Shown here piece after piece: positions 40,901 through 55,900 of a DNA stretch of 64,000 nucleotides. A program made the translations under genes and the position numbers. The DNA is from Comamonadaceae bacterium G21597-S1 (GTDB taxonomy: Bacteria > Pseudomonadota > Gammaproteobacteria > Burkholderiales > Burkholderiaceae_C): assembly GCA_027214345.1 (NCBI GenBank), contig JAPWHR010000003.1, positions 186,001-250,000 on the forward strand, written 5' to 3'. Every line of letters starts with the position of its first letter. Position 1 is the first letter of the stretch. The notes under the pieces were generated by a model. That model made no database searches and was not told the origin of the DNA. It was given only the letters and a program-made list of their open reading frames with translations.

Positions 40901-43900
40901 GTGCCGACCTCGGCCGCGTTCGATGCCACCTACACCGGTCCGCTCTCGAGCAGCCTGACGGCCCTGGTGCCGTCGACCGAGCCCGGCACCTACTACCTGC
41001 TGGTGCGCAACTTCAACGCACCGGCCGGCGGCACCAGCATCACGCTGCTGGCCGAACTGTTGCCGCTGGTCATCACCGACGTGTCGACCGACACCGGCGG
41101 CGACAGCAAACACGTGACCACGACGATCCGCGGCGCGCAGTTCCATGAAGACGCCATCGTCAAGCTGGTGCGCCCGGGCATTGCCGAATACGAGCCGCTG
41201 GTGTGGGAAGTCGTCGACAGCAGCAGGATCATCGCCAGCTTCGACCTCACCGACGCACCCCACGGCCTGTACGACCTCAAGGTCATCAATCCGGACGGCA
41301 GCGTCGCCATCCTGCCCTACCGCTTCCTGGTCGAGCGCGCGATCGAACCCGAGGTCACGATCGGCATTGGCGGCCCGCGTGTCATCCTGGCCGGCGACCA
41401 GGCACTGTATTCGGTGGCGCTGCAGGGCATCTCCAACCTGGATACGCCGTACACGTATTTCGAGGTCGGCGTGCCGCAGCTGCTGTTCAACCCCATCGTC
41501 TACGGCCTGCCCTACCTGGAGTTCTACACCAACGTGCGTGGCGATCCGGAAGGCGCCGAAGGCTCGGCGAATGCCGGCGTGCCCTGGGTCGAGATGGAGT
41601 CGATCACCAACACCATCGGCCAGTTGTCGACCAACGGCTTCTTGTACGACCAGCCGGCCGACGGGTTCAGCGGCTTCAGCCTGAACCTGACGACCTATCC
41701 CGGCCTCAAGGAGATGCACGAGAAGGCCTTCGACGCGTTCCGCAGCAAGATGGCCAGTTATTTCCCCGAACTCGACGAACTGCTCGACGGCGGTCCGAAC
41801 GCGCTCGACGACTGGTGGAGTGCCGTGCAGGACAAGGCCGAAGAGCTGCAACCCGGGCTGGGCGCGGCCATGGCCCAGTTGCCGTTCATGGACCTGTACA
41901 ACCAGAACGAGGCCGTGCCCGACGACTGCGTCGTGCCCTTCATTCCGTTCCGCTTCCACATCTACGCCACCGCCACGTCGATGACGCGCGCCGAATACGT
42001 GGCATTCCAGAGCCAGCAGATCCGCGACCTGCGCACGGCCATCCTGGAATCCGACGACGCGCCCGGCGCACTGGTGGCGCTGGCCGCCGACGAGCAGAGT
42101 TTCGTCGACCTGTACCTGGCGGCGCTGGAAGAGGCCGAGCTGCTGCGCCCCGAAGGCGACACGCCGCCGATCCGCACCCAGCAGCACATCGTCAGCCTGA
42201 TGACGGTGATCGCCTCCGGCATCCTGTTCGGCCCGGCCGGCCAGGAGATCCGCTCCGATGGCGACCTGCTCGGCTTCTTCGACCAGCTGCGCGCACTGTA
42301 CGGCCACGAGCAGAACCGGCTGGCCGACATCGAATACTGGGATGAACGCGCCAGCGACTGCTACACCGGCGAAGTGCCGGTGCCGGCGATCCCCGAATTC
42401 ATCAACTACGACATGGGCCTGTCCACCCCGACGCATTTCGAGGCGTTCCGGGTCTACGTGCCGTGGATGCCGTTCGAGGATCGTGGTGCCGGCCTGCCGC
42501 CCGAATTCCAGATCAACGGGCCGGCCGCGGTGGGCGGCGACGAATTCGTCACGCTGGACTTCAGCCAGTACCTGAGCGGCACCGCCAGCCAGGGCCGGCT
42601 CGCATCCATCACCGGTCCACAGACCTTCGACACCCAGGGCTGGCTGCCGGTCGACCAGGCACTGCCCTATACCGTCAACTTCGAGAACAGCAGTGCATCG
42701 TCGCGCTACGTCAACGAAATACGCGTGGTCACGCAGCTCGACCCGGATCTCGATCCGCGCAGCTTCTCGCTCGGCGACATCCGCGTGGGCGACATCACGA
42801 TCGACATCCCCGACGGCCGCACCAACTTCCAGGGCGAGTTCGACTTCGTCGCCACGCGCGGCTTCCTGTTGCGGGTGTCGGCCGGTGTCGACCTGTACCA
42901 GGATCCGGCCGCGGTGTCGTGGCTGATCCAGGCCATCGACCCGCTGACCGGCGAGGTGTTGCAGGACACCACGCGTGGCCTGCTCAAGCCGAACGACGCC
43001 TTCGGCAACGGTGCCGGTTTTGTCGCTTTCACGGCCCAGGCGCGCAACACCGACGAGCTGACCTTCCCGATCGACTATCCGCAGGACAAGCGACCCGACG
43101 GCATCGTCCAGGCCAGCGCCCGGGTGTTGTTCGACACCCAGGCGCCGGAAGACACGCTGGTGCTGGAGCAGCGCATCGACAAGGCCGCGCCGGTGACCAC
43201 GCTGGAGGTGGCGCGTATTGCCGGCTCCGACAGCTACACCGTCACATGGAACAGCGTGGATGCCGGCAATATGTCCGGCTTCAAGCACCTGACACTGTAT
43301 GTCGCCACCGACGGCGGCGACTTCCGGATCTGGCAGCGCCAGATCCCGGCGGCCAGCGGCGAACTGGTCTTTGTCGGCCAGGCCGGCCGCAGCTACGAAT
43401 TCCTGGCACTGGCCACCGACGTCGCCGGCAACCGCGAACGCCCGGCCGCCGGCATCAACGCCCAGGCGGACGGCAGCAACGTCAACCTCGGCGCCTTGCC
43501 GCAGGTCGTCGGCACGACGCCGCCAAATTTCGGCATCGCGCCCGAGCCGGAACCGACACCGTCGACGAATCCGTTGTTCGCGCAGGCCGCGCAGAACATT
43601 CCCAATGCCGACCCGTTCACGCGGCCGAGTGAATTCGACGCGGTGTTGCGCCCGTTCATCGCCGAGGCCTTCGCCACTGGCATCACGCAAAGCCATGGCG
43701 AGATCGGTCCGATGGCCATCGTCGAGACCCCCGAAGGCGACATCCTGATCTCGGGCGGCAGCAACCGCGGCCAGATTTTCCGCTTCGGCCACGACGGCGG
43801 CGAAGCCGCCGCGGTGCCCTGGGCCAGCCTGGACGAGCCGGTGTTCAACATGGCCTTCGACAGCGAAGGCCGGTTGTGGGCCACCACCGGCGGCGGCGCC

Positions 43901-46900
43901 TTGCTGCAGCTCGACGCGGCCACCGGCGCCATCGTCAACCGCTTCGGCGACGGGCTCACGATCGCACTGGCCGTGGAGCCGGACACCGATCGCCTCTATG
44001 TCTCGAGCAACAGCGGCATCGAGATCTTCGACCCGGCCACCGGCTTGTTCACCCACTACAGCCGGGACGAAAACCTGCGCGTGGGCAGCCTGGCCTTCGA
44101 CAACCAGGGCCATCTGTGGGCCGTGACCTGGCCGGACCGGCGCCAGGTGGTGAAGTTCACCGAGTTCCGGCGCGCCGAGATCCAGCTGAGCTTCGACTCC
44201 GACATCGACTCGATCGCGTTCGGCCAGGCCGGCACCACGCTGGCCGACCTGATGTTCGTCTCGCACAACAGCGGCCCGGTCACCCGCACCGGCGCCGCCG
44301 GCGCCGAGACCGAACTGACCATGGTCGACGTGGCCACGCTGCAGCGTATCGCGCTGGCCAGTGGCGGCAGCCGCGGCGACGTCGTGCACACCACGCGCGA
44401 CGGCCGCGTGCTGATCAGCCAGTCGCACCAGGTCGACGTGCTCAACCCGGTGTTCGCGCCGTCGGTCGTATACACCTACCCGCCGAACGACGCGGTATTG
44501 CCGCTGCCGTTGCCCTTCATCACCGTGAGCTTCGACCAGGACATGTTCGCCGGTGATGCCGCGCTGGCGGGCAGCGTGCTGAACCCGGACAACTACCGGC
44601 TGGTCGGCGACAACCTGGGCGCGATCACGCTGCAGGAGGTCGTCTACGACAACGACAACCGCAGTGCGCTGCTGGTCTACGGCAGCCTGCTGCCGGACAC
44701 CTACACGCTGACGCTGGACGACAACCTGAGCAGCGTCTACGGCCAGCAGCTGCTGGCCGACCATGTGACCCGGTTCCAGGCGCTGAGCGACCTGACCGCC
44801 TACCTGGACGTGCAGTTCGGCCTGACCCGGTTCGACCGCCAGCTTGGCACCTTGTCGTACGACGTCTCGATCACCAATACCGGCGACACCGACCTTATCC
44901 TGCCGGCGCTGATGGTGCTCGATCCGCGCGACGGCTACTCAGGCGTGCCGCAGGGCACGACCGGCGGCCAGTCCGATGACGGACGCTGGTTCATCGACCT
45001 GGCCGACAACCTGCCCGCCGGTGGCCGCCTGGCGCCCGGGGAATCGACGACCGGGCGCACCGTGTCGGTGGCCACGCCGGACGGCCGGCGCGTCAATTTC
45101 TCCACCGTCATCACGGCCGGCACCGCGCTGAACCGGGCACCGGAATTCGTCTCGGTGCCGCCGACCCAGGCCCGCGTCGGCGAGCCGTTCGCCTATCCGT
45201 CGCAGGCCGTCGACCCGGACGGGCACGAGGTCTACTACTTCCTGCTCTCCGGCCCCGACGGCATGGAGATGGACAACCTGAGCGGCGCGCTGAGCTGGAC
45301 ACCCGATGCAACCAGCACGAACACGGTCGCGGTCGTGATCCAGGCCTTCGACACCCGCGGCGCGGTGGCGCTGCAGCGTTTTGTGCTCGATGTCGACCAG
45401 GGCAACCAGGCGCCGGAATTCCGCGCCGCACCGACCACCATCGAAGGCCGCGAGGGCCGCACGATGGAGTTCTCGCTGGTCGTCACCGACCCGGACCAGG
45501 ACCAGCTGACGATCTGGGCCGACAACCTGCCCCCGGGCGCGACCTTCAACCCGGCCACCCGGCTGTTCAGCTGGACGCCGGACTTCGACCATGCCGGCAC
45601 GTATCCCGACGTGCGCTTCCACGCCAGCGACGGCATCGTCGTCAGCCAGGTTTCCGTGACCGTGCTGGTGGCCAAGGGTTACCGCGAGCCGACCCTGGTC
45701 AAGCCGGTCGACCGCACCGTGCTCGAGGGCGATCCGGTGCGTTTCTACCTGCAGGCCAGCGGCGACGCGACCGCGACCTTGCGCTACAGCAGCGACGACC
45801 TGCCCTGGGGCGCCTTCCTGCATCCGGAGACCGGCCTGTTCACCTGGACTCCGTCGTACATCCAGCAAGGCGACTACACGATTCCGTTCACGGTCAGCGA
45901 TGGCACGGTCACGAAGACCGTACGCACCACCTTCACCGTGGACAACGCCAACGGGCGGCCGGTGTTCGACCCGATGGACGGCTGGCAGATCTACGAAGGC
46001 CAGCCGCTGCTGATCAAGGCGTACGCCTGGGACCCGGACAACCCGTTCTACGAGCCGGCATTCCGCGACGTCGACGGCAATGTGGTCGCCACCAGCAACT
46101 ATCCGCAGACGGTCGCCGTCAGCGCCTCCAACCTGCCGGACGGCGCCATCTTCGACGCCGAGACCTGGGACCTGGTCTGGACACCCGACCACACCCAGGC
46201 CGGCGACTATGTCGTGAGCTTCACGGCGCTGGACAACGGCGACGGCACCGGCACTGCGCTGGGTACGACGATCACGGTGCCGATCCGGGTGCTCAACATC
46301 AACCGACCGCCACAACCCGAGGAGGTGCCCAACACCACGGTACAGAAAGGCGCCGTGGTCGAGATCACGCTGCGCGCGTCCGACCCCGAGGGCAACCCGC
46401 TGGCCTTGTCGATCGCCAACGAGCAGCCCGGTTTCCCGGTGCCCGGCTTCCTGGACTTCACCGACCATGGTGACGGCACCGGCACGCTGCGCATGCAGCC
46501 CGGGGTCGGTGATCGTGGCGACCATGTGATCCGTTTCACCGCCACCGACGACGGCGACGGCGACCCGGATGCCGTGCAAAGCGCCAGCTACGTGTTCATC
46601 GTCTCGGCCGAAAGCCTGAACGAACCGCCGGTGCTGGCCCACATGGGGGATGTGGTGGCCGTGATCGGGCAGGCCATGCAGATCCCGGTGCGTGTCTCCG
46701 ACATGGACCAGGACAACCTGACGTACGCAATCGCCGGCCTGCCGGCCGGCGCCACCATCGCGCCGACGGCCGTGTATGGCCAGGCCATGGTCAGCTGGAC
46801 GCCGACGGCAGCCGACATTGGCAGCTACGACAATGTCACGGTCACCGTGACCGACAGTGGCAACGGTGGCCTGACGGCTGCGATGCAGGACAGCGCGACG

Positions 46901-49900
46901 TTCCGCGTCGTCGTGCGCAACAGCAACAACGCGCCGGTGTTGCTGCCCGTCGGCGACCAGGCCACGACCGAGGGCGACACCCTGGTGATCCAGTTGCGCG
47001 GCCAGGACAGCGACGGCGACGCGCTGAGTTACGGTGTGCAGAACCTGCCGTTCGGCGCCAGCTTCGATGCAGCCACCGGCCGGTTCAGCTGGACGCCGGC
47101 GCGCAACCAGGCCGGCAACCACGACATGGTGTTCAGCGTCACCGACGGCCATGGCAGCAGCCAGGAGTCGGTGCGTATCGTCGTGGCCAACAACAACCAG
47201 CTGCCGGTCTTCGTGCCGATGATTCCGCAGCTGGCGCGCGAGAACGCCGAGATCGCCTTCACCGTCGTGGCCGCCGATCCGGACGCCGACCCGATCCTGC
47301 TGCAAGCCGTCAGCGGCATGCCGGACGGCGCCTTGTTCGTGCCCAAGACCGGCAACTTCAGCTGGACACCGACCTTCGATCAGGCCGGCGACCATGTGAT
47401 CCGGTTCGTCGCGGTCGATCCTTCCGGCATCGCGGTCGAATACGACGTGACCATCAAGGTCGCCAACGTGAACCGGGCGCCGGTGCTGCAGGAGTCCGAC
47501 CACACCTTCCTGATCGGCGAGGAGAAATCCTTCTTCGTCGACGCAACCGATCCGGACACGGGCACCACGCTGAGCTTCAGCGCGATCGACCTGCCCGAGG
47601 GCGCCACCCTGGACGCCACCACCGGCGAATTCCGCTGGACGCCCGGCCCGGGACAGGCCGGGGACTATGTCGTCATCCTGCGCGCCGACGACGGCCAGGC
47701 CTTGACGCGCCAGACCATCGTGCTGCGCGCCAGCCTGCTGCCGGTGCCACCGACGGTGCACGTGGAACTGACACCGAGCTTCCCGGCCATCCCCGGCCAG
47801 AAAGTGCTGCTGCACCCGATCGCCGACAGTTTCGCCGACATCGTCAGCCTGCAGCTGTTCGTGAACGGCCAGCCGGTCGCACTCGACGCCACCGGGCGTG
47901 CGACCGTGATCGCGGGACAACCCGGCAAGACGGAGGTGCGCGCCGTGGCCATCGATGCCGACGGCGAACAAAGCGAATTCGTCACCACGTTCAAGGTGCG
48001 CGACCCGCTCGACAAGACGGCGCCCGTCGTGAGCCTGGACGGCCTGGACACCGGCACCCGCCTGATCGCGCCGGCCCCGATCCGCGGCAGCGTGCAGGAC
48101 GGCAACCTCGACACCTGGAGCCTGGCGATCGCGCGCCTGGGCAGCGACGACTTCGCCGTGCTGGCGCAAGGCGACGCCAGCATCCATGGCGAACTCGCCG
48201 ACTTCGACCCGCGCCGCCTGGCCGACGGCTTCTACCAGCTGCGGCTGAGCGCACGCGACATCGGCGGGCGCATCACCACCCTCGTGCGCCAGGTGGAAGT
48301 CGACAGCGCCGACAAGCTGGGTCGTTACCAGCGCAGCGACGTCGACCTCGACGTCGCCCTCGGCGGCGCCACGTTCGCGCTGACGCGGTTGTACGACAGC
48401 CTGGACGCCGGCCAGCAAGGCGCATTCGGCTGGGGCTGGGCGCTGCGCGGCAGCGACGTGCGCATCGAGACCAACGTGCCGGCGACCGGCCGCGAACATC
48501 TCGGCGTGTTCTCCGCGCTGTCCGATGCCACGCGCCTGTATCTGACGCTGCCCAGCGGCGAACGCGCCGGCTTCACGTTTGCGCCCATCGCGCAGACTGT
48601 CGGCAACGTGACCTTCCACCGGCCCGCCTGGGTCGCCGACGACGGCCACGGCTGGGTGCTCGATTCCGTGGCCAGCCTGCTGACCCGCGCCGGCGACAAG
48701 TACTACGAGGCTGCGACCGGGCGACCCTACAACCCGGCCAGCAGTGCCTTTGCCGGCCATGACTACCGACTGACCGCGCCGGACGGCACCGTCTACCACC
48801 TGGACACGCACCAGGGCGTGAAACGCATCGACACCACCGGCGGTCAGCGCCTGTATGTCAGCGACAACGGCATCACGGCCGAATCCGGCGCCACGCTGCA
48901 GTTCGTGCGCGACGCGCAGGACCGCATCAGCCGCGTCAGCGCGCCCGACGGCACGACCATCACCTATGTCTACGATGGCGACGGCAACCTGTCGGCGGTG
49001 CGCAACCTGTCCACCGGACTGGGTTACCGCTACGCCTATGAGGACGGACTGCTGACCAGCGTGGTCGCGATCGGCCAGCCCGGCTTCGCGATCGACTACC
49101 AGGCCGACGGATCGGTGCGGCAACTGCCCATCGCCGGCGACCTGGGCGGCGCGGCCGACTTCCGCGCGCAGCCGGTGACGGGTACGCTCGCCGGCGGCCA
49201 GGACGACATCTACACCTTCAGCGTGCGCGAGAGCGAGATCGCCAGCGCCGCCGGCGGCCAGCTGATCCTGCGCGTGGCGGTCAGCGGCGGCGGCGCGGCG
49301 ACGGTGGGCGGCCTTCAGGCCTTGTCGGTCGAGCACTACGGCGACACCACGGTGGCGCTGTACGCCTTCACGCAGCAAAGCCTGTACCAGTTGCGTGTGC
49401 GCGGCGACGGCGCCTACACGTTGCGCCTGTCGGTGGCCGGCGACCTGAACATGGATGGCCTGGTCGACGGACTGGACAGTGCGCAGATCCAGGCTCCGGG
49501 TGCCGACGCCGACATCACCGGCGACGGCGTCACCGACCGCAGCGATCGGCAGGTGCTGTTCGCCAACTACGGCTTCACGATGAACGTCGGACCGCAACTG
49601 GCGGCCGAGCTGCCGGACGTATTCACGCACGAGGACCTGCGCGTGCGCATCGCGCTGGACGACGTTGCCGCCGACCCGGACGGCGACCCGGTGTTCTACC
49701 GCATCGTCTCGAGCAGCAACGGCACGACCACGCTGTCGGCCGACGGGCGCTTCGCGATCTTCACGCCGGACGCCGGCTTCAGCGGCAACGCCGAGCTGCA
49801 GCTCAGCGCCGACGATGGCTTCAATGCCTCGCCCATCGCCACGCTGGCGGTCACCGTCAGCGACGCGCCCCTGCTGAGCCTGGAGTTCGACGCGCGGCGC

Positions 49901-52900
49901 CTGCTGGGCGAGGTCGGCAGTACGCGCACGGTCCAGGTCTACGGCGACTTCGCCGACCAGCAGGACGTGTTGCTGCCGTTCGACTATGTCGACGTGATGA
50001 CGCTGCACCCGGACATCGCGACCATCAGCGAGCAAGGACTGCTGACGGCGCTGGCCAACGGGCACAGCGTGTTGCTGGCCTCGCGCGGCGCGGTCACCGC
50101 CGCCACCGTGATCGGTGTCGGCAAGCCCGATGTCAACGACTACCAGAAGCACACGTCCTGGCTGTACGGCATCGACGCCTACCCGGACACCGTGACCATC
50201 CTGCCCGACGGCGGCAGCCGCCAGATCATCGTGAGCCTGGGCGAGACCGGGCGCATCTACATCACCGAAGCGGCCGACGGCACGCTGTATTTCTCCGGCA
50301 ACACCGACGTGGTCACGGTCGGCGCCAATGGCCTGATCGAGGCGGCGGGCGAAGGCAGCACAAACGTGACCGTGATCAACGGTTATGGCGAGGAGGTCAT
50401 CCAGGCCCAGGTGCAACCCCCGGTGAGCACCACTGGCGAGGCGGCGCTCGACACACAGGGCGGCATCGTCACCAACGCCGACGGCGTGATGGTCGCCATC
50501 GGCGCCGGTGGCCTCGATGCGCCTGCGACCGTCAAGGTCACGACCGTGCTCGAGGACGACCTGTCGCTGGCCCTGCCCAGCAACCAGGAGACCGGCGAGA
50601 CCACGTTCAACTACCTGGGCGCATTCGACCTCGAGGTCGAGGGCGGCAACCTGACCGGGCCGATCCAGATCGCGGTGCCGGTCAACGGCGGCTACACGCC
50701 AGGCGAGACGGTGTATTTCTTCCAGAAGACGAACCAGCCGGTCGGGCCGAATGGCGAACGCATCGATGTGTGGACCATCATGGACTCCGGCACCGTCGGC
50801 GAAGACGGCATGGCGCGCACCGCGTCGCCGCCGTTCCCGGGCTTGTCCAACCGCGGCTCGGTGCTGATCGCGCGCTCGGCCCAGCCGCTGGGCATCATCC
50901 GCATCGACATGGGCCATGTGTTCGGCGTCATGGCGGCCATGATCGGCACGCTGGGCATCTGCGCCACCGGCGGCCTGGCTGGCGCTGTCGTCGGCGTCGG
51001 CCTGGCCGGCTTGTACGCCGGGCTGCTGGTACTGCCGATCGCCTACCAGGCGGTCAACATCAAGATCTGGCGCGAGTGGGCCGGCAACGTGCAGGGTTTC
51101 GACCTCGATGTGAACATGCCCGCCGGCGCGCCTTTCCTCAACGTGCTGGCCGACGTGCCGCCGGTTCCGAGCATCCCCAACTTCACCGAGCCGTTGATCA
51201 CCAACCTGCAGACCACGATCTCGGCGGACGGCGAGGTCACGCTGGAGATCACCGGCCTGAATTTCACGCATGCGACCGAGTCGCCCGGCCAGTCCATCCT
51301 GGACACCCGGGTCGGTTTCGTCATGGGCGGATACACCGAATACGTCGAGGGCGGCGACTACACCAGCGCCGACGCGGCGGCCGGCACGATCACGCTCACA
51401 GTCCCGCGATCCGTGTTGCTGGGCATGAGCGACATCGTCGTCGAACGGCCCGTCGTCGAGCCGCTGAGCGGCTCCGAGAGCTGGGTCGCGTCGATCGGCA
51501 CCTCGCGCGTCGACAACAAGGGTGGCTACGGCTTCGTGGGCCGGCAGAACGAGCTGGCCATCATCGACACCGCGCGGCCGGATGAACCGCTGCAGGTGGA
51601 AACCATCACCAAGGTGCTCGAGTTGACCAGCAACGGCGCCAGCGTGGGCAGCGTGCTCGATACCGTCGCGACCAAGGACTTCTCGCGCGTGTTCGTCGCG
51701 ACGAACAAGGGCATCAGCGTCGTCGACGCATTCACGCTGCAGCAGTTCGACACCGACCTGTCGACCCCGGGCATCGACAGCATCGATATCCCCGGCGGCG
51801 TCACCGCGCTGGCCATCGACACCGCCGAGCGTTACCTGTACGCCGCCGGCCTGGGCAAGATCTACGTGATCGACCTGAAGATGTCCTCGGACGACTTCCA
51901 CCGGGTGGCGCAGGTCATCACGGTCGATGCGCCGGACCAGGGCCGGATCAACGACCTGGTCGTCAACGCCGACGGCACGCGGCTGTTCGCCGCCGTGCCG
52001 GTGACCTCCATGTTCGGTGTCAACGGCTGGGTGCAGGGGCAGAACCAGCCCGGCCATCTGGTGGTCATCAACGTCGACGAGAACGACAGGCCCGCGCCCG
52101 ATGCCGCCAGCAGCAACAAATGGCGCGAGGTGATCGGCACCTTCGACACCGGCATCGAGACCTATGGCCTGGCGGCCTCGACCGACCCGACACTGCTGAT
52201 GGTGACCTCGAGGCTGCAGCTGCAAAAGGGCTTGCAGGCGATCAAGATCACGAACAACTCGGCGCTGGGCTTCGACGTCAAGCTCACGACCATCGACCTC
52301 AAGCTCAACAAGGAGCATGTGTTCGTCAAATATTTCGGCGGAGGCTTCTTCGGCAGCGGCTTCGCATCGCGCGCGACGGGCCAGGTCCATGACCTGGACG
52401 TGCGCAATGCATCGGCTGTCGTGATCGCACCCGACCTGAGTTATGCGTTCGTGACCGACTGGTACCTGCCGCGCATGTATTACCACAGCGACTACGTGCT
52501 GGCATTCGACATCGAGGACCTGCACCAGACCGGCTCCAAGATCGGCCTGATCAAGGACCCGTTCAATCTGAAGAACCTGCCCGACAGCGGCACCATCGTG
52601 GGCGCGACCTCGCCGATCCCGATGTCCTTCCTCAGCGAAGTCGCCCTGGACGCGACCGGCAAGAAGTTGTATGCCAACTTCCGCGGCGCCGGCAACGTCG
52701 CGGTCTACGACGTCGAGGGCATGATCGCGCGCTCCGAGTCCTCGTTGTCGTATGCCGGTCCGCTGGAGTGGGACCGTTTCCCGCTCGACCACAACTGGGC
52801 CGACCTGGCCAGCGGCACCAGCATCAATCTGGCGCCGATCGACATCGAGCGCTACAGCCGCGGCCTGTCGCTGCAATCGATCAACATCCTGAACCTGATC

Positions 52901-55900
52901 GCGCCCAGCGGCTTCATCGACACCACCGGCACCGGCAGCGACGCCCTGGTGTTCGAGTGGGAGGTCGACGTGGACCTGCTCGGCGGCAACCCGGGCGACA
53001 TCTATACGACACGCCTGGTCGTGAGTTCGCAGGCGCCGGGCAACGGCCTGTGGCCCGACGACGACTGGCGCGAGCGGCCCGAAGACGGCGTACTGAGCTA
53101 CCTGGGCGCCGACTTCGTCAACGATCCGGATCTGGCGGACGGCGACGACACCAACCCGGGCCGTATCCTGACCAGTCCGATCTCGCTCAAGGTCGGCAAG
53201 AAATACAAGGCCACGGCCGGTGCGGGCGGCATCACGTTCTCGCTGGTGGGCGACGCGGACAACACCAAACGCACCATCGTCGAGCTCGACGCCACCGTGC
53301 GCAAGGCGCTGACCGCCGGACAGCTGTACCACTGGGGCGTGTACCTGGAACACAGTGGCGAGGCCACCAACACCTTCCAGGCCGGCACCTTCCGTGCACA
53401 GGCCGTGGACGGCACGGGGACCTACAGCGGCGTGACCGTGCTCACGCACGGCTTCCAGCTCAGCCTGTCTTCCTCGTTCAACAACCAGGGGCAATTCAAG
53501 CAGCCCGAGGCCTTCATGGAGATGGCCGACATGATCGTCGAGGCCGCCGGCGGCGGCGTGGTGCTGGCCTACGACAAGTTGTCCGGCCTGTGGGTCGACC
53601 GTTCGGTGTGGAACGGATACGGCGAGCCGCCCGCCTACGCGCTGGCCGCCAATCGCATCCAGGCCGGCAAGGCCGTGGTGCTGGTGTCCGACTGGCATGT
53701 CGAATCGGACATCAGCGACTCGGGCTTCTCGGAGGCCGCCGCCGATGCCTTGTATGCGTCCCTGATCGACCTGGACAAGGAGGTCGGCGGCATCCTGAGC
53801 TCGCCGCTGCACTTCATCGGTCACAGCCGCGGCACCGTCGTCAACAGCGAGATCATCCAGCGCCTGGGCGCCAACGACAAGGTCACCTCGGGCATCCACA
53901 TGACGACGCTGGACCCGCACGACTTCGACCAGAAGTCGCTCGACGTGCCGCTGGGCACGGCACTGGAGAAGGTGCAGCAGTTGCTGACGCTGGCGCAGGC
54001 CGGCTACGTCGTGGGCGGCGTCGTCGCGCCGGCCACCGCGCCGGCGGCCATCATCGCGATCACGCGGCTGCAGAACATCAAGTCCAAGATCCAGTGGGCC
54101 CAGGAGAAAGCGGCCCTGCTCGGCATCGCGCTGAACATCCCCTACGGCGACTTCAAGGACCCGGACGTGCAGATCTGGGACAACGTGAGTTTTGCCGACA
54201 ACTACTACCAGACGGCGGCCTACGAACCCACCAGCGCCGGTCCGATCGTCACGGCGACACCGAACGGCCGTCCGCTCGATCCCACGCCGAGCGCGGTGCC
54301 GGGTGACCCGTCCGCGCCCAAGATCTACAACCAGGGCGATTCGGCCGCCGACATCGACATGCTGCTGGACTCGATCGCGGGCTTCGGCTTCGAGGACTTC
54401 TCGTTCCTGGGCGGCCTGCCCAGCGGTTTCGGCGGCCCGCACAGCCGGGTCTGGCAGTGGTATGCCGGCACCATCGACACCGGCGTGCTCGAGTTCCAGG
54501 ACATGCCGATCTGGCGCAGCGCCGGCGACCAGGGCCTGGCCACCGAGATCCTGAGCGTGCTCCCGCTGCCCAACTCGCACTACAGCGACCAGGCCTGGTA
54601 CGCCAGCAATCCCTACCGCATCGTCGGCGGCAGCGGCCGCAACCTGTACACCCAGAACCCGAGCAACGTGGCAACCGACATCCACGAAGGCATTACGGTA
54701 GGCTGGTATTTCAGCGCGCTCGGCGGCGGCAGCGACTACCGGCCCGACCGCAACGGGCCGACCACGCCCTACACGACCGACAACACCGAGGTCAACAAAC
54801 CGGCCGAGCCGGTGCCCACGGTGTTCAACGGCGACTTCGAGAATGGCCTGCGGCAATCGCTATACGTGCGCGTGACCGATTCCGCCAACAACGGTCGTTT
54901 CCCGTTCTCGTACGAATTGCCCGGCTGGTCCTTCCATGGCGGCGAGGGTTATTCCGTCAACAACGGTTTCCAGGTCGGCGACTTCTCCTTGCCCGACGTC
55001 GACTTCACCGGCCTGTTCGTGTTCGAGACCAATCCGAGCCAGCTGGTGGTCGACTTCTTCAAGAAGACCGCGGAGTTCGTCGCCGGCAAGGCGGTGGAGA
55101 TGCTGGCCGCGCATGTCAAGTTCCAAGCCTTCGGCATTCCCAAGCCGCCCGGCACGCCGGGAGCGCCCGAGACCAGCGAACCCGGTTATGCCGACCTGTA
55201 CAACCAGTTCTGGGGACCGGACACGCTGGGCGCCGACATCCTGGACAGCGCCGGCAAGTTGTACAGCCTGTTCGAGGGCCTGGTCGCGCAATACGCCGGC
55301 TCGGTCGTCGGCGGCGTATCGATCGCCGACTTCAAGCTCGCCGACCTGTTCGAACTCGATCCGGCGAAGAAGGCGGCGGTGCCCGTCAACGTGTCGCAGT
55401 TCAAGGACTTCCTGGTCGGCGCCGTCGAGGCCTTGCTCAAGTCGGCCTGGAGCCCGAAGAGCGACTACGCGCTGCTGATGGGCGGCGCCAACATCCTGAA
55501 GGACCTGGTCTTTGCGGCCGGCTCGCCGTGGATTCCGCCGGCACTGGCCGACGTGACCGAATCGATCAGCGACGCGATCATCGACACGCTGGTGAACTTC
55601 GACACCATCACCCACAACCGGATGCATATCCCGGACGACCAGCCCTACCTGGCGTTCGAGGTGCTGGCACCGTTCATGTTCACCGACGACGGCACGATCA
55701 CCGTCACCTTCCAGGGCGCGGGCTCCGACGCCGGCCTGGCGCCGGTGTCGATCGAGGTCAAGCTGGACCGCCAGGGCTTCATGAAGAAACAGGTGTATTC
55801 GGTCGAAGTGCCCGACGAATACAAGAACACGACCGCGACGATCTCGTTCAAGAAGGACCGTTCCGAAGGCAAGACCGGCCTGCCGTGGACGGTGGCCGAT

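Noticed and set aside
24764-54856. Very long open frames on the minus strand opposite the giant gene (up to 3,305 codons)
   Set aside because: They lie in exact codon register with the giant, so an antisense stop can arise only opposite sense TTA, CTA or TCA. Those codons are rarely used in this GC-rich genome, so the opposite frame stays open by default. The translations are low-complexity V/D/R/H/Q-rich and show no domains.
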